Shown here one piece after another: positions 1 through 8,207 of a stretch of 40,655 bases of DNA. The position numbers and the translations under genes were made by a program. How positions within the stretch are numbered: the first letter of the stretch is position 1; each line of letters begins with the position of its first letter. The notes beneath the pieces are model-generated. The model did no database searches and was not told the DNA's origin. It was given only the letters and a program-made list of their open reading frames with translations. This stretch comes from Acidobacteriota bacterium (GTDB taxonomy: Bacteria > Acidobacteriota > UBA4820 > DSQY01), in NCBI GenBank assembly GCA_040752915.1, contig JBFMHB010000025.1:1-40655 (forward strand). Reading direction: 5' to 3'.

Positions 1-765
1 CGGGGGGGCGGCGGGAACGGGCCGGGCCGCCGGGGGCGGGAAGGGGCGGGTGTGGAGCATGGGTGGCCGCTTCATCCCGGGGGCCGGCGCCTGAACCGGG
101 AGGGTCTGCGCGGCGGGGACGGAAGGCGGCAGGGGTTCCGGGCGGGCCTCGGGAACCGGCGCGTGCTCCGCATCGGGGCCGGCGGCCGCTGGCGCCGCGG
201 CTTCCGAGAGGGGTGCGTGGGTCTCGACCTTCCGAGGGGCGGGTGGTGGCGGCGCAACCGCGGCGGGAACGACCTCCGAGCGAACGGGTTCGGGGGCCGG
301 AGGCGCCACGGGCGGTGCGGTCTTCTCCGCCTCGGGCTCGGGAGCGGGGGGCGGAACGGGCGCGGCGGGCTTGGCCGGCGGGAGTTTGGCGCCGATGGAG
401 GACGCGGGCCGGTGCAGGATGGGCACCATGGACCGCGGCTTGGGCGGCGGAGGCGGCTCCGGGGCGGGAGCCTTGGGAGCGGGCGCCTGCTTGGCGTGCG
501 CGGGCGACGGTTTCACCGCCGAGGGCCGTGCTGCCGCGGGGCTTTGAGCCTGCGGCGGGGCCGCCTTGGAGGGGGCGGCCTTCGCGGTCTTGGCGGGCGG
601 GGACGCCGCGGGCTTCTTCTTCTGCTTCAGGAGGTCCAGGACCTCCTCGTCCACGGAGCTGAAGTTGGAGGAGGCCTCCACCCCCCTTGCCTGCAGGTCT
701 TGCAGAAGGGTGGCGGCCGGCACCCCGATCCTCTTCGCGAGTTCGTAGATCCTGACCTTCGCCAT
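1..765 (-). CDS. infB: Translation initiation factor IF-2, N-terminal part (runs off left edge)
   Basis: IF-2 is the GTPase that brings initiator fMet-tRNA to the 30S subunit. Only the first 255 codons are inside the window. The start MAKVRIYELAKRIGVP matches the IF2_N domain (about residues 1-50, ending near the VDEEVLDLLKQKKK stretch). A long Ala/Pro-rich low-complexity linker follows; the G domain lies outside. The ATG is 2 nt after the nusA stop codon, the usual nusA-infB arrangement, so the two are almost certainly cotranscribed. Identification rests on the N-terminal domain and the neighbours, since no GTPase motif is visible here. Confidence 0.93.
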   Translation of the reverse strand, partial: MAKVRIYELAKRIGVPAATLLQDLQARGVEASSNFSSVDEEVLDLLKQKKKPAASPPAKTAKAAPSKAAPPQAQSPAAARPSAVKPSPAHAKQAPAPKAPAPEPPPPPKPRSMVPILHRPASSIGAKLPPAKPAAPVPPPAPEPEAEKTAPPVAPPAPEPVRSEVVPAAVAPPPPAPRKVETHAPLSEAAAPAAAGPDAEHAPVPEARPEPLPPSVPAAQTLPVQAPAPGMKRPPMLHTRPFPPPAARPVPAAPP

Positions 766-767
766 GC

Positions 768-2063
768 TCAGACCTCCCCCTGCCCGTCCGTTGGCGCCTT
801 TTCCCCGGCAGGGGCCTCGCCGGCGTCCTCGTCCGCCTCCTCACCGGACGTCTCCCCGGCCCCGTCCTCCGGGCCAGCCCCCGCTTCAGGGCGCGCCCCG
901 TCCTCCGAATCCCCCTCCTGGGGCTCGAGCGACTCCTCCTCGGGAACGACTTCCCCGGAGGATTCATCGTACTCCTCCGAGGAGCCCATCATGGAGGACA
1001 TGGCGGCGAGGATCTCCTGCTTCTTGACCTCCTCGCTCTTCACGTCCAGCTCCCACCCGACGAGCTGGCCCGCGAGCCGGATGTTCTGGCCCCGCTTGCC
1101 GATGGTGAGGGAGATCTGGTCCTCGGGGACCACGACCTCCATCCGCCGGGCCTCCTGGTCCACGATCTGCACTCGGGTGACCATGGCCGGAGCGAGGGCC
1201 GCCTTGACGAGATCCTGCAGGTCCTCCTTGTAGGGGATGATGTCGATCTTCTCCCCCCGCAACTCCCGGGTGACCGCCTGAACGCGCATGCCGCGCATGC
1301 CGATGCAGGCGCCGATGGGGTCCACGTCCCGATCCTTGCTCACCACGGCGATCTTGGTCCGCTCGCCCGCCTCGCGGGCCACGGCGCGGATGGCGACCGT
1401 ACCGTCGTAGATCTCCGGGACCTCCGCCTCGAAGAGCCTCACCACGAACTCGCCCCTGGCGCGGCTGAGGATGATCTGGTTGCCCTTGGCGTTTTCCTTG
1501 ACTTCGACGATGAGGGCCCGGATCCGGTCGTTCTGCAGGAAGCGCTCGCCTCGGCTCTGTTCGGACGGCGGAAGGAGGGCTTCGGTGCGCCCGATGTCCA
1601 CGATGATGCTCCGCTTCTCGATGCGCTTGACGACGCCGTTGATGATCGTCCCGACGCGGTCCTTGTACTCCTTGTAGATGATCTCCCGCTCGGCCTCGCG
1701 GATCTTCTGGGTGAGAACCTGCTTGGCCTGCTGGGCGGCGATGCGCCCCATGTTGGGAGGGGTCTCCTGGGGGAACTCCAGGATGTCGCCGGGGAGCACG
1801 TCCTTCCGGTACGTCTGAGCTTCCTGGAGGGACATTTCGATGAGGGGGTTCTCCAGCTCCGAATCCTCCACCACGCGCTTCACGGTGGCGATGGTGAACT
1901 CGCCCGTGTCCCGGTCGAGGTGGCAGACGAACACCTCCTGGGAGTGGAGCACCCGCTTGGCGGCCGCGGCGTAGGCGTCCTCCAGGGCGGCGATGACCAC
2001 GTCCTTCTCGATGCCTTTTTCGCGTCCCACCGCTTCGATGGCCTGCAACAGTTCGTTGGACAT
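768..2063 (-). CDS. nusA: Transcription termination/antitermination factor NusA
   Basis: NusA binds RNA polymerase and nascent RNA and modulates pausing, termination and antitermination. The 431-residue product has the N-terminal polymerase-binding domain (start MSNELLQAIEAVGREKGIEK), an S1 domain near residues 135-200 (GTIINGVVKRIEKRSIIVDIG) and two KH modules with GxxG-type loops (GACIGMRGMRVQAV, LTIGKRGQNIRLAG) to about residue 345. Instead of the acidic AR repeats of E. coli it ends in about 70 Glu/Asp/Gly-rich residues with no recognisable fold. A GGAG precedes the ATG. It lies 23 nt after rimP and 2 nt before infB. Confidence 0.97.
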   Translation of the reverse strand: MSNELLQAIEAVGREKGIEKDVVIAALEDAYAAAAKRVLHSQEVFVCHLDRDTGEFTIATVKRVVEDSELENPLIEMSLQEAQTYRKDVLPGDILEFPQETPPNMGRIAAQQAKQVLTQKIREAEREIIYKEYKDRVGTIINGVVKRIEKRSIIVDIGRTEALLPPSEQSRGERFLQNDRIRALIVEVKENAKGNQIILSRARGEFVVRLFEAEVPEIYDGTVAIRAVAREAGERTKIAVVSKDRDVDPIGACIGMRGMRVQAVTRELRGEKIDIIPYKEDLQDLVKAALAPAMVTRVQIVDQEARRMEVVVPEDQISLTIGKRGQNIRLAGQLVGWELDVKSEEVKKQEILAAMSSMMGSSEEYDESSGEVVPEEESLEPQEGDSEDGARPEAGAGPEDGAGETSGEEADEDAGEAPAGEKAPTDGQGEV

Positions 2064-2086
2064 TTGCCGTGTCTCCAGAGAATCCT

Positions 2087-2554
2087 TTACGGGAATTCAA
2101 ACACGAGGCGGGCCGACTTGATCCTCTCCAGGGAGAGCCGCCGCACCTCCTCGCCCTTCTGCACCAGCACGTCGCCGCCCTCGGCGCCCAGGGACACGGC
2201 GTCGAAAGCCTGCCCCGCATCGTCTCCGCCCGGCCCCAGGACCACGTGGATCTTCTTCCCCCGGAAGCGCTCGAAGTCCTTCGCGGACCTGAGGGGGCGC
2301 TCCACCCCCGGCGAAGACACCTCCAGTTCGTAGGCGTGGGGCACCACGTCTTCGGCGTCGAGCTTCAGGGAGAGCGACCTCGACACCTCCACGCAGTCCT
2401 CCAGGGAGACGGTCCCCTCGGTCCGGTCCAGGGTGACCCGGAGCCACCACCGGCGGCCCGTGAGTCTGGTCTCCAGGTCGAAGAGATCCAGGCCGCGCTC
2501 GGCGGCGGCGTCTTCCGCGAGCAGTCTGACCCGATCCAGCCACGGAGCGGCCAC
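2087..2554 (-). CDS. rimP: Ribosome maturation factor RimP
   Basis: RimP assists 30S subunit maturation. The reading frame is open far upstream, but family homology begins at AAPWLDRVRLLAEDAAAERG. I therefore place the start at the GTG at 2554, preceded by an AGGGAGG Shine-Dalgarno, giving 155 residues, the usual size. The conserved core YELEVSSPGVERPL is present at about residues 80-95. It is the first gene of the rimP-nusA-infB operon. The upstream ATGs in the same frame would read through the leader stem-loop and are unlikely. Confidence 0.93.
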   Translation of the reverse strand: MAAPWLDRVRLLAEDAAAERGLDLFDLETRLTGRRWWLRVTLDRTEGTVSLEDCVEVSRSLSLKLDAEDVVPHAYELEVSSPGVERPLRSAKDFERFRGKKIHVVLGPGGDDAGQAFDAVSLGAEGGDVLVQKGEEVRRLSLERIKSARLVFEFP

Positions 2555-2570
2555 GGCGCCCTCCCTGAAA

Positions 2571-2598
2571 GAAAAACGTGGGCTACCCCAGCCCACGT
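2571..2598 (-). terminator. Leader stem-loop with U-run upstream of rimP (attenuator-like)
   Basis: On the minus strand ACGTGGGCT, loop GGGGT, AGCCCACGT form a perfect 9-bp stem (2598-2576), followed directly by TTTTT. This has the shape of an intrinsic terminator, but it sits about 20 nt before the rimP start codon in the leader of the operon. If the promoter proposed at 2605-2633 is right, the stem would begin at the first transcribed base, which favours a 5' mRNA-protecting hairpin over a terminator. NusA autoregulation is known in other bacteria; its relevance here is inference. Confidence 0.6.
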
Positions 2599-2604
2599 AA
2601 GACA

Positions 2605-2633
2605 AACATAACACAAAGATCACAGACGCGCAA
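2605..2633 (-). promoter_or_regulatory. Candidate promoter of rimP-nusA-infB
   Basis: On the minus strand TTGCGC (-35, 2633-2628) and TATGTT (-10, 2610-2605) are separated by exactly 17 nt. The matches to consensus are modest (3/6 and 4/6). The predicted start near 2598 coincides with the first base of the leader stem. Confidence 0.35.
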
Positions 2634-2695
2634 GGGCATGGTATCCTTGGGCAAAGGCCCGCTCCGACTTGGAAGGGGCCGCCCGAGGAGACACG

Positions 2696-3430
2696 ATGCC
2701 GCGCCCGCTCGTCGCCGCCAATTGGAAGATGTACAAGACCCCGGAGGAGGCCGCGGACTACTTCAGCCGCTGGGCCTCCATGGCCTTCCCTCCGGACCGC
2801 GAGGTGCTGTTTCTGCCCCCGTTCCCCCTCCTCGTCCAGGTCCGCGGCGCCCTCCCCGCCGGCCAGTCCCTCGGGGCCCAGAACCTCCACGAATTGGGCG
2901 AAGGGGCCTTTACAGGCGAGGTGTCACCGAGGCTCCTGAAGGCCGTGGGGTGCCGGTACGCCCTGGTGGGCCATTCGGAGCGTCGCCACCTCTTCGGCGA
3001 GACCGACGGGCGGCTGGGGGCCAAGTTCAGGGCCGCCCTGTCACACGGTCTTCGGCCCGTGTTCTGCGTGGGCGAGCGTCTCGAGGAACGGGAGGAGGGC
3101 CGGACCCTGGAGGTGGTCCTGGGGCAGTTGGCGGCGGGCCTGGGCGGAAGCCCGCCGGACTCCGGCTTTGACCTGGCCTACGAACCCGTCTGGGCCATCG
3201 GGACGGGGAAGGTGGCCCGACCCGAGGACGCGGCCGAAGTCCACGCCTCCATCCGGGCCTGGCTGGCCGGCCGGGGCGTTTCGCACGACGTGCGCATCCT
3301 TTACGGCGGTTCGGTGAAGCCGGACAACGCGGCGGACCTCCTGGGGACTCCCGGAGTGGGAGGACTCCTCGTGGGAGGGGCGAGCCTCGATCCGGAGTCC
3401 TTTCACGGGATCCTCACGGCGGTCTCCTGA
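2696..3430 (+). CDS. tpiA: Triosephosphate isomerase
   Basis: Interconverts dihydroxyacetone phosphate and glyceraldehyde 3-phosphate in glycolysis. All catalytic motifs are visible in the 244-residue product: AANWKMYK (Asn and Lys), VGHSERR (electrophilic His), YEPVWAIGTGK (catalytic Glu plus the mobile loop) and LYGGSVKPDN (phosphate binding). The start is the ATG at 2696, with GAGGAG just upstream; an in-frame upstream ATG at 2669 lacks homology and a good ribosome site. It is divergent from rimP across about 140 bp. The usual downstream partner secG is not here; purA follows after 102 bp with its own promoter. Confidence 0.97.
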   Translation: MPRPLVAANWKMYKTPEEAADYFSRWASMAFPPDREVLFLPPFPLLVQVRGALPAGQSLGAQNLHELGEGAFTGEVSPRLLKAVGCRYALVGHSERRHLFGETDGRLGAKFRAALSHGLRPVFCVGERLEEREEGRTLEVVLGQLAAGLGGSPPDSGFDLAYEPVWAIGTGKVARPEDAAEVHASIRAWLAGRGVSHDVRILYGGSVKPDNAADLLGTPGVGGLLVGGASLDPESFHGILTAVS

Positions 3431-3496
3431 GTGAGAGGGTGGCCGGGGACGCGCGACTCGGCGCGGGCCCTCTCGGCCCCCCGGGCCTCCCCGCGG

Positions 3497-3505
3497 TGGT
3501 ATACT
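3497..3505 (+). promoter_or_regulatory. Extended -10 promoter of the purA operon
   Basis: TGGTATACT is an extended -10 element (TGn plus TATACT, 5/6) 27 nt before the purA ATG. No -35 match is seen at the usual distance, as is common for extended -10 promoters. It would drive the overlapping gene set that ends at 13790. Confidence 0.5.
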
Positions 3506-3532
3506 CCCTAACCGTTTGCGGAGGGGTGAGTC

Positions 3533-4837
3533 ATGAAGATGCCGATGGTCATCGTGGGCGGCCAGTGGGGGGACGAGGGAAAAGGCAAGATCGTCAACCT
3601 CCTCTCCGAAGCAGCGGACCTCGTGGCCCGCTACCAGGGCGGCCACAATGCCGGCCACACGGTCACGCTGGGCAGCAGCCGCTACGCCCTCCACCTCGTG
3701 CCGTCGGGAATCCTGGCGGCGGGAAAGCTCTGCGTCATCGGCAACGGGATCGTGATCGATCCCGAAGCCCTCGTGACGGAGATCCGGTCGCTGAAGGCGG
3801 CGGGGATCGACGTGACCGGCCTGAGAATTTCGGACCGGGCCCACTTCATCCTTCCCCACCACGTTCTTCTGGACCAGCTCCGGGAGGCGCGCCGCGGGAG
3901 CGGGAAAATCGGAACGACGGGGCGCGGCATCGGCCCCTGCTACGAGAGCAAGTACAATCGGGAGGGCGTGCGCGCCATCTTCCTGAGGGACCCGGAGCGT
4001 CTCAAGATCGAATTGGCGAGGCTGTCGGAGGCCAAGAACGCGCACCTGAAAGCCCTCTTCGGCCACGAGGGGATCCCGGCGGAGCAGGTCGTGGCGCGGT
4101 TCCTGGAGCTGGCGCCCGAAATCGAGCCCCTGGTGACGGACACGGCCGCCCTCATCCAGGGGTATATCCGAGAGGGGCGGCGCGTTCTGTGCGAGGGCGC
4201 TCAGGGCACCCTTCTGGACGTGGACCACGGCACCTACCCATTCGTCACCTCCAGCAACAGCACGGCAGGCGGCGCCTGCACGGGCCTCGGCATTCCCCCC
4301 AACCAGATTCGCTCCATTCTTGGCGTCTTTAAAGCCTACTGCACCCGAGTGGGCGAGGGCCCCTTCGTAACGGAACTCAAGGACGCCACGGGAGACCTCA
4401 TCCGGGAGCGCGGCCGGGAGTACGGCACGACGACGGGTCGGCCGCGCCGCTGCGGATGGTTCGACGCGGTGGCGGCCCGGTACTCGGTGCGCCTCAACGG
4501 GCTCGACGCCGCCGCCGTCATGCTCCTGGACGTCCTGGACGCCTTCGACGAGGTGAAGGTCTGCGTGGCGTACGAGTTCGAAGGCCGAAGGATCACGGAG
4601 TTCCCCGCGGCCCCCTGGGTCCTGGAGAAGGCCCGGCCCGTCCTGGAGACGCTTCCAGGCTGGCGTTCGGCGACCTTCGGAACCACCGATTGGGATGCCC
4701 TGCCCGAAAAAGCCAAGGCCTACGTGGGCCGGCTGGAGGAGCACCTCGGGGTTTCGGTGGCCCTCCTTTCCACCGGGCCCGATCGGGCCCACACCGTCGT
4801 GCGCGATCCCTCCCTCAGGGCGCTCCTCGAACGATGA
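3533..4837 (+). CDS. purA: Adenylosuccinate synthetase
   Basis: Makes adenylosuccinate from IMP, aspartate and GTP, the first committed step to AMP. The 434-residue product carries the P-loop GGQWGDEGKGKIV at its start, the IMP-binding GTTGRGIGPCYESK, and the GTTTGRPRRCGWFD segment near residue 300. GGAGGGG precedes the ATG. Length and motifs are those of an intact enzyme. Its TGA overlaps the next gene's ATG (ATGA), making it the head of a long overlapping operon. Confidence 0.97.
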   Translation: MKMPMVIVGGQWGDEGKGKIVNLLSEAADLVARYQGGHNAGHTVTLGSSRYALHLVPSGILAAGKLCVIGNGIVIDPEALVTEIRSLKAAGIDVTGLRISDRAHFILPHHVLLDQLREARRGSGKIGTTGRGIGPCYESKYNREGVRAIFLRDPERLKIELARLSEAKNAHLKALFGHEGIPAEQVVARFLELAPEIEPLVTDTAALIQGYIREGRRVLCEGAQGTLLDVDHGTYPFVTSSNSTAGGACTGLGIPPNQIRSILGVFKAYCTRVGEGPFVTELKDATGDLIRERGREYGTTTGRPRRCGWFDAVAARYSVRLNGLDAAAVMLLDVLDAFDEVKVCVAYEFEGRRITEFPAAPWVLEKARPVLETLPGWRSATFGTTDWDALPEKAKAYVGRLEEHLGVSVALLSTGPDRAHTVVRDPSLRALLER

Positions 4838-7080
4838 AGCGGAATGCCCTCGCGGCCTCCATCCTCCTGGTCCTCCTGGCGTCGGCCTGGCTCCTGGCGT
4901 CTTCGCCGAGGGCACCGAAGGTCGTCGTGCTGGGGTTCGACGGGGCGGACCCCGCCCTCGTCCGAAAATACATGGCCGAAGGCGTCATGCCCAACTTCGC
5001 CCGGCTGGACAAGGAAGGCGGCTTCCAGGACCTGCGCGTGACCAATCCTCCCCAAACGCCCGTCTCCTGGGGCGCGTTCATCACCGGCTGGAATCCCGGC
5101 CGGAACCAGGTCTTCGATTTTCTGGCGAGGGACATCGAGACCTACAAGCCCCGCTTCGCCCTGATGCAGGAGGGCTCCAGGCGCTTCCTTCTCGGCCGGC
5201 ACACCAAGTGGGCCTTCGCCGCCATCGGACTGCTCGCGGGGCTGGCCCTGGGCTGTTGGGCGGCATGGCTCCTGCGACGACGTTCGGTCCCGGGAGCGCG
5301 TTGGGTGCCCGCGCTGGCCGGAGTGGCCCTCGCCGCCGGCGGGTGGGCCTTCTCGGTGAACTACCTTCCCCGGCGCGTCCCGGAAGCCATCAACCACCTC
5401 AAGGGGACGCCGTTCTGGGAGAGAGCCGCGTCGGAGGGGAAGCGCTGCCTCGTCTTCCGGGTGCCCGACACCTTTCCCGCCCAGCCCTACCCGGAGGGGC
5501 GCCTCCTCTCCGGGCTCGGGGTCCCGGACATCCGGGGCCGGGTCGGCACGCCCTACGTGTTCACGACGGACCCCTCCCTCACCGCCGGGGACAACGAGTT
5601 CAGCGTGGATATCGTCCCGGTTCCGCTGGACGGGCCCCAACCGGCCAGGGTCCACATCCAGGGCCCCTTCAACAAACCCTTCTACGAATACGTGGTGGAT
5701 GACGCGGGGGGATGCGCCACGGACCCGGTGGTCCGCGCAAAGCTGAGGCAGAAGGAAGAGGAGCGGCTCAAGGCCAGAGGAATCGCCCCGACCGTGGATA
5801 TCCCCCTGGACCTCACGTGGGACGAAGCGGCCGGGACCTGCACCTACGACGTGCAGGGGCAATCGGCCACCCTGAAGCGGGGCCAGTGGTCGCCCTGGGT
5901 GCGCTTCGACTTCGCCCTGAACCCGCTGGTCCACGTTCATGGCTTGGCTCGTTTCTATCTGCTCCAGGCCCCCCCCGACCTGCGGCTCTACCTCTCCCCG
6001 ATCCACGTCCATCCGGAGGACCACGGCATTCCCATCTCGTACCCGAGGGACTACGCGGAGCAGCTCATGCGGCGCTTCGGCGTGTACAAGACCATGGGAT
6101 GGGCCATTGACACGTGGACGATTTCATCGGGCCTGGCCGACGAAGGCCAGTTCCTCTCGGACGTGGAGAACACCGAGTCGGACTTCGAGCGGATGATGGT
6201 CTCTCTGCTTGAGGACGCGGACTGGGACCTCTACGTCCAGGTCTACGAGTTCACGGACCGGGTGGCCCACATCCTGTGGCGCTACATGGATGAGGGGCAC
6301 CCCCTCTACGATCCGGCCAAGGCGCCGGCATACCAGGAGGCCATGCGGAAGGCCTACATCAAGATGGACCGCATCGTGGGAAAAGCCCTGGCGGCCATGC
6401 CCGAGGACGCCGCCCTTCTGGTCCTCTCCGACCACGGCTTCGCTTCCTTCCGGCGCGCGATCAATTACAACCGATGGCTGCTCGACCACGGGTATCTCTC
6501 GCTTCAGGCCGACACGGGCGTCATGACCCTGGAGGATCTCTTCGACGACGACCGGCTCCTCTTCAAGAACGTGGACTGGTCGAAGACGAGCGCCTACGCG
6601 CTGGGCCTCGGAAACATCTACATCAACCTGAGGGGCAGGGAGCGGCAGGGGATCGTATCCCCCGGTGAGGAGTACGATGCCCTTTGCCGCAGGCTTCAGG
6701 AGGAACTCCCGAAGATCGTGGACCCCGCCACGGGGGAACGGGCCGTTCACGCCGTGTACCGGCGCGAGGAGATCTACCGCGACTTCGATCCAGACGTGGT
6801 CCCCGACCTGAGGGTGACCAACACGCCAAACTACCGCGTTTCCTGGCAGACCTCCCTGGGCGGCGCGCCCGAGTCCCTTTTCGAGACCAACGAAAAAGCC
6901 TGGAGCGGGGACCACTGCTCCCTCGACCCCTCCTTCGTCCCCGGCCTGCTCCTTTCCAACCGCCCACTTCGGCCCAACCCCGACATGCTGGACCTGGCGC
7001 CGACCATCCTGGACCTCCTCGGCGTGCCCCCGAACCAGGACCTCGAGGGGCAATCCCTGGTTCGGCCGGACCGTCCATGA
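4834..7080 (+). CDS. Membrane-anchored alkaline-phosphatase-superfamily phosphodiesterase/phosphatase
   Basis: The 748-residue protein belongs to the type I phosphodiesterase/AlkP fold. A signal anchor (about 5-25) is followed by the metal site VVLGFDGADP (about 32-41), the likely Thr nucleophile in NPPQTPVSWGAF (about 73), a second metal segment FTDRVAHILW, SDHGF (about 531) and GDHC (about 691). Unusually, two further hydrophobic helices (about 126-147 and 157-178) are inserted between the nucleophile and the rest of the catalytic domain. Substrate is unknown. It overlaps purA and the EnvC-like gene by 4 nt each. In Proteobacteria the envC-ctpA-yibQ cluster often follows gpmI, another AlkP-fold enzyme, but this protein is not a phosphoglycerate mutase by its motifs. 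Confidence 0.8.
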   Translation: MKRNALAASILLVLLASAWLLASSPRAPKVVVLGFDGADPALVRKYMAEGVMPNFARLDKEGGFQDLRVTNPPQTPVSWGAFITGWNPGRNQVFDFLARDIETYKPRFALMQEGSRRFLLGRHTKWAFAAIGLLAGLALGCWAAWLLRRRSVPGARWVPALAGVALAAGGWAFSVNYLPRRVPEAINHLKGTPFWERAASEGKRCLVFRVPDTFPAQPYPEGRLLSGLGVPDIRGRVGTPYVFTTDPSLTAGDNEFSVDIVPVPLDGPQPARVHIQGPFNKPFYEYVVDDAGGCATDPVVRAKLRQKEEERLKARGIAPTVDIPLDLTWDEAAGTCTYDVQGQSATLKRGQWSPWVRFDFALNPLVHVHGLARFYLLQAPPDLRLYLSPIHVHPEDHGIPISYPRDYAEQLMRRFGVYKTMGWAIDTWTISSGLADEGQFLSDVENTESDFERMMVSLLEDADWDLYVQVYEFTDRVAHILWRYMDEGHPLYDPAKAPAYQEAMRKAYIKMDRIVGKALAAMPEDAALLVLSDHGFASFRRAINYNRWLLDHGYLSLQADTGVMTLEDLFDDDRLLFKNVDWSKTSAYALGLGNIYINLRGRERQGIVSPGEEYDALCRRLQEELPKIVDPATGERAVHAVYRREEIYRDFDPDVVPDLRVTNTPNYRVSWQTSLGGAPESLFETNEKAWSGDHCSLDPSFVPGLLLSNRPLRPNPDMLDLAPTILDLLGVPPNQDLEGQSLVRPDRP

Positions 7081-8207
7081 GAAAAGCCCTCGCCGCGGCG
7101 GCCGTCCTCACGGCCGCCCTCTGGCCATTCGCACTCCGCACCGCCGAGGAAGTGGAGGCCCAGATCCGGCGCTTGGCCGATCAGGTCGGGGACATCGCCG
7201 GAAAGCAGCGGGGCCTTTTGGATCAGGTGGATCTGCTGAGGCGGCGAATCCGGCTCAACGAGGCGGTCCTACAGCGCCTCGCCCAGGAGAGGGCCCGGAC
7301 CGCCTCGGACCTGGAAGCCGCCCGTCGAACGCTGGAGGAGACGGAGCACCGGCAGGCCCGGGCCGAGGAGTATCTTCGGGCCCGGATCCGCCAGCAATAC
7401 GCCCTCGGACTCCTGCAGGAGTATCGACTCTATTTCACCGTAAACTCCACCCAGGACCTGAGGGCCGCGGGCCTCTATCTTCAGGCCCTCACGACGCGGG
7501 ACGCCGCCCGCTTGCGGGAGCTTCAGCGGGCGAGGCGCGTGCAGGAGGAAACCCGGTCCGAGCTGCAGGCCCTCACCCTTCGGCAAGAGGCGCAGGCGGC
7601 GGAAACGGTGAAGGAAAAGGCCGCTCTCGAAAGCCAGCAGGCGCGCCTGTCGGTGCTCCTGTCGCGACTGGACCGGGAGCGAAAGACGGCGGAGCAGGCC
7701 CTCGACGAATCCCTTCGGGCGGCGAGGGGGATGGACCGGTACATGGAGGATCTGGCCTTTCGGAAGCGGGTGGAGATCTTCACCAAGAACATGGCCGACG
7801 CCAAGGGGCGCCTGCCCGCGCCGTGCGAAGGCGCGCGCGGGCGAGGGTTCGGCGACTACGTGCACCCGCGCTTCCGGACCCGGGTGCCCCATCCGGGGCT
7901 GGATCTCGCCGCGCCCCTCGGCACGCCCGTTCGGGCCGTCTTCGACGGCGTTGTAGAATACGCTGGATGGCTCAGCGGCTACGGGTACACGGTCATCCTG
8001 AGACATCCTGGAGGCTATTTCACGGTGTACGCGCACCTGGACCAGATCACGGTGACCACGGGCCAGAGCGTTTTCGGGCGGGAGGGCCTGGGAACCGTGG
8101 GAGAAATCCCCTCCCTGGGGCGTACGGCGCTGTACTTCGAAGTGCGCGAAGGGGGACGCGCGGTGGATCCAGCGGCCTGGCTCGAAGGGGGAACGCATGA
8201 CGACTAG
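7077..8207 (+). CDS. EnvC-type murein hydrolase activator (coiled coil plus degenerate LytM domain)
   Basis: The 376-residue product has a signal peptide, a long coiled coil (about 22-235) and a C-terminal M23/LytM domain (about 250-375). The first zinc motif is intact (HPGLD, about 271) and YAHL is present, but the final HxH of active M23 enzymes is replaced by ALY in GRTALYFEVREGG. E. coli EnvC has the same replacement (SLYFEIRRQG), so a non-catalytic activator of amidases is the best reading. It overlaps both neighbours. No FtsEX or amidase gene lies in the window. Confidence 0.82.
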   Translation: MRKALAAAAVLTAALWPFALRTAEEVEAQIRRLADQVGDIAGKQRGLLDQVDLLRRRIRLNEAVLQRLAQERARTASDLEAARRTLEETEHRQARAEEYLRARIRQQYALGLLQEYRLYFTVNSTQDLRAAGLYLQALTTRDAARLRELQRARRVQEETRSELQALTLRQEAQAAETVKEKAALESQQARLSVLLSRLDRERKTAEQALDESLRAARGMDRYMEDLAFRKRVEIFTKNMADAKGRLPAPCEGARGRGFGDYVHPRFRTRVPHPGLDLAAPLGTPVRAVFDGVVEYAGWLSGYGYTVILRHPGGYFTVYAHLDQITVTTGQSVFGREGLGTVGEIPSLGRTALYFEVREGGRAVDPAAWLEGGTHDD

